In this document: in pieces, positions 61,626-64,000 of the stretch
Numbering within the stretch: position 1 is the first letter of the stretch
Layout of the letters: every line of letters begins with the position of its first letter
NCBI GenBank assembly: GCA_018350325.1
Contig: JAEVLN010000003.1
Span: 4,602,745 to 4,666,744 of the forward strand
Direction: 5' to 3'
DNA length: 64,000 nucleotides
DNA from: Globodera rostochiensis
Taxonomy: Eukaryota; Nematoda; Chromadorea; Rhabditida; Heteroderidae
Program-made: the position numbers and the translations under genes
The notes under the pieces: model-generated
Told to the model about the DNA's origin: nothing
The model's database searches: none
What the model saw: only the letters and a program-made list of their open reading frames with translations

Positions 61626-62112
61626 TGGGTTCAAATTTTGAAAAACCATAGGGGGGAACCCTTTGGTCAAATATTTTTGAAAAATATTTTTTATTCTAAA
61701 AATTCTCTGAAAATATGTTATTTGATGCACGAATAGTCGAGTGCGCGGTACTTTGGCTGCTATTTTCCACGTTACTGTCTAACTTTTCCCCCTATCGGGC
61801 TTTGGTTTACTTAAAAGTCGTTTTTCCTTAATTTTTCAAGTTTTTAAACCGGTTCTTTTGATTTTCTATTAACTAATTCCTAATTTTGAAAGCCAATTTG
61901 AGTTTCCCATTTTTTAATCAGTGGATAACTGAGTCCCCACTCCAAAGACACTTTAGCCCCGGGTCTGTAACTCTTCAAGGAATGGTTGCCCAACAAAAAA
62001 TGTTTTCGGATTCTTACATTGCAGACCGAGAGGAGTCGATTGATATATATTTCGTTCGATTTTGAGTCTGGACCGTAAATAAATAGTTTCGTTGGGTTAG
62101 TGCATCATTTAG

Positions 62113-62235
62113 TTACATCGACGGAAGTGCCATCGAATCTCTTAAAGCATCCGCCCACTTTTTGTCTCTAAAGGCATCAACCTTTTCATCGGAACGTCCA
62201 TCTGCCAAAACCGCAGTTGGCAAATCATTTGATAT
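62113..62235 (+). pseudogene. Exon 3 fragment of the F-box-like family
   Basis: After an AG at 62111-62112 the plus strand matches the start of exon 3 of the two paralogues (TACATCGACGGAAGTGCCAT, then CGCAGTTGGCAAATCATTTG) for about 120 bp. The frame is shifted and closes at TAG soon after. It is oriented opposite to both intact genes. Confidence 0.75.
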
Positions 62236-62639
62236 GTAGAAGATTAAAACCAAATGCTGGAGCTGAGATGGTCAAGGCGGCGATGAATTGGCTTGACGGT
62301 TCAAATATCGGACCTTTATTCAACTTTCCAAGGAAAAATTGAAGAATACTGACCAGTGTTTTCCCGGTTCCATTTTTTCTAACGGTTCCACGGTTCCGGT
62401 TCCAAACCGGTTCCGGATTTTGGCGGTTCCGCGGTTCCGGTTCCGAAGCGGTTCCGAATTTTCACGGTTCCGCGGTTCCGGTTCCAAACCGGTTCCGGAT
62501 TTTCGCGGTTCCGGGAACCGGTTCCAACGGTTCCGGTTCCAAATTCCAAAAATTTGTAAATATGTCCAAAAATTTTTCAAAAAAATCAGAAAAATATAAG
62601 AAAAATTGTTCATTTACATTACATGAAAATGGAGGTGCC

Positions 62640-63511
62640 GACATTTCGTCGACGCGACATTTCGTCGAGTGAAATTTCGTCGAATTTTTTGATTTTTCTT
62701 TTATGAAACACTAAAAAATTTTAATTTTCCGGCAACACATATTGTCGATCTTCTTGACCTTCGATGTCATTGTCATCATCATTCTTTTATTGAGATTCTG
62801 CTTTACTTTTAGGGAGGGTTGGGGTCGGCGGTGCCGATAGGCGCCGCCGAGAAATTTTTTTGAAATTTTGACTCAATTTTGTTAAAGAAATTTCTTCGAA
62901 ATTTTAGCAAAATTATGAATTTTGCTTCGGAATTTCAGAGAAAAAAACTGGTTTACGTAAGAGTGGAGGATGTCCGGCGGTGCCGACAGGCGCCGCCGGG
63001 GAATTTTTTGAACATTTTAATGATATTTGTTAAGAAATTGAAGCAAAAATTCAGGAAGATGTGATGAATTATTTCGAAAATTCTTGTATCTATTCTTTTT
63101 TTTGCGCGTATTTTTAGTTAAAAAAATATTCGAATATTTATTTAAAAAAACTTATTAATGAGGGGATGCCTATTTGATAGAGGGGAAAACAAAAAATAAG
63201 TGCTTACACTCAAGCGGGTTCGAACCCAACACATAACATAAGACTCACCAAAAAGGGAAACCACTAGGCTTTTTGCGGATTCGTACTCAGCTTGACAAGA
63301 TTCGATTGCTAGTCTCAAACAATTGGGTTTCATCAATAAATATTTTTTACTTGTCTTAAAATTTTGAAAATTCTTCGAATTCGGGTTCGGGGTTCGAGAT
63401 TCGCAAAATCCGAGTACGGATTTGTGATCTAGGCATGTTTTTACCCTAGAAACATGCATTTAAAAACCCGGCGAAATTCCACTCGACGAAATGTCGCGTC
63501 GACGAAGTGTC
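62640..63511. mobile_element. Foldback element nested in the hAT-like element
   Basis: The arms are about 43 bp with three mismatches; the left starts GACATTTCGTCGACGCGACA and the right is its inverse. The 872-bp interior contains two GC-rich hairpin cores (62826-62850 and 62975-62999) and a tRNA-like segment. No target duplication was found at its ends. Confidence 0.7.
63205..63275 (-). other. tRNA-like Pol III promoter segment, possibly a SINE head
   Basis: On the minus strand an A-box-like AAGCCTAGTGGTTTCC is followed about 40 bp later by a B-box-like GGGTTCGAACCC. The flanks do not pair into an acceptor stem, so a functional tRNA is unlikely. A tRNA-derived SINE or pseudo-tRNA fits better. 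Confidence 0.45.
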
Positions 63512-64000
63512 ATCCCACCCAAAATTGCTGATGCTTTGTATTTGGAAGTTATTGCTTTGTTGTGTAAAAAGGCTATTCGCTTCAAAATTAATCATAAATC
63601 AATTCATTATGCACTGAAAAAACATGTATCGGAACCGGTTCCGGAACCGGTTCCAAAGCGGTTCCAAGCTCTTTACGGTTCCACGGTTCCGGTTCCAAAG
63701 CGGTTCCGGATTTTGCCGGTTCCGCGGTTCCGGTTCCAAAGCGGTTCCGGATTTTGGCGGTTCCGGGAACCGGTTCCAAAATCGGTTCCGAATTATTTGC
63801 GGTTCCGCGGTTCCGGTTCCGGAACCGGTTCCCGGAACCGTTGGAACCGGCACCGGAACCGGGAAAACACTGATACTGACGGGATTTGAATTTTTATAAC
63901 GATTTATTTATAAGCAAAAAAGTTGGGTAGCATTGGGGTGAAATGAATTCGACGCGGAGGGTATTCGAACTTTAACCCCTGACATAGGGCACTCCCTCAC

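Larger units (their letters stand above)
62354..63872. mobile_element. hAT-like non-autonomous element with perfect 8-bp target duplication
   Basis: Terminal inverted repeats CAGTGTTTTCCCGGTTCC and GGAACCGGGAAAACACTG are perfect over 18 bp. The exact octamer ATACTGAC flanks the element (62346-62353 and 63873-63880). Subterminal regions (62354-62545 and 63630-63872) are dense arrays of GGTTCCGGTTCC-type repeats. The CAGTG tips and 8-bp duplication fit the hAT superfamily. No transposase is visible in the 1,519 bp; another foldback element occupies the middle. Confidence 0.88.

Noticed and set aside
62320..62613. Arg/Asn/Pro-rich frame with repeated EPRNR text, and similar frames at 63588-63899
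   Set aside because: These translate the GGTTCC subterminal repeats of the hAT-like element and appear on both strands.
63960..64000. Possible tRNA fragment with TTCGAA near the window end
   Set aside because: Only a B-box-like string is present and the window ends before an A-box or acceptor stem could be judged.

Overview
The window is eukaryotic, AT-rich and intron-dense, and it fits a nematode, most likely a plant-parasitic tylenchid close to the cyst nematodes. That placement is inference. It rests on a neuronal calcium-channel gene of unc-2 type with dozens of short introns, an EGO-1/RRF-type RNA-dependent RNA polymerase, a candidate trans-splice acceptor next to a start codon, several GC-AG introns, and two copies of an F-box-like family that I associate with cyst-nematode genomes.

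Layout. (1) 43-17376, plus strand: the 3' three quarters of a voltage-gated Cav2 calcium channel alpha-1 gene, about 57 exons, entering in domain I segment S5 and running to the stop. Its introns carry MITEs and an antisense relic of the F-box-like family. Its last exons lie inside a large inverted duplication (16370-17771). (2) 18310-19166: a two-exon gene for a small secreted cysteine-rich precursor with a dibasic cleavage site. (3) 20207-34257: an approximately 11 kb array of a 131-bp satellite, about 84 copies, that contains an exon-like segment. A deleted LTR retrotransposon with gag (20317-23280) sits in the outermost unit. (4) 34512-36536: a second, AT-rich 102-bp satellite, about 20 copies. 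(5) 37404-46358, plus strand: a complete 23-exon RdRP, 1,850 residues as modelled, with several hAT-like MITEs in its introns. (6) 47714-50510, minus strand: a GT31-type glycosyltransferase whose first exon overlaps, in another frame, the last exon of an unrecognised gene. (7) 54151-55898 and 58930-61195, minus strand: two paralogous F-box-like genes, separated and flanked by repeats. (8) 62354-63872: a hAT-like element with a perfect 8-bp target duplication that contains a second foldback element.

The protein genes do not look like one pathway. What unites the window is repeat biology: two satellites, an LTR element placed in a satellite unit, several MITE families with recoverable target-site duplications, relics of the F-box-like family on both strands, and an inverted duplication of a neuronal gene's exon. 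These lie in the same 64 kb as an RdRP of the kind that makes secondary small RNAs. A functional link between the repeats and the RdRP is speculation from proximity. Gene models were read by eye. Exon phases were checked and agree throughout the RdRP, GT31 and F-box-like models and through the unc-2 channel core; the unc-2 C-terminal tail around 15875-16400 is uncertain.
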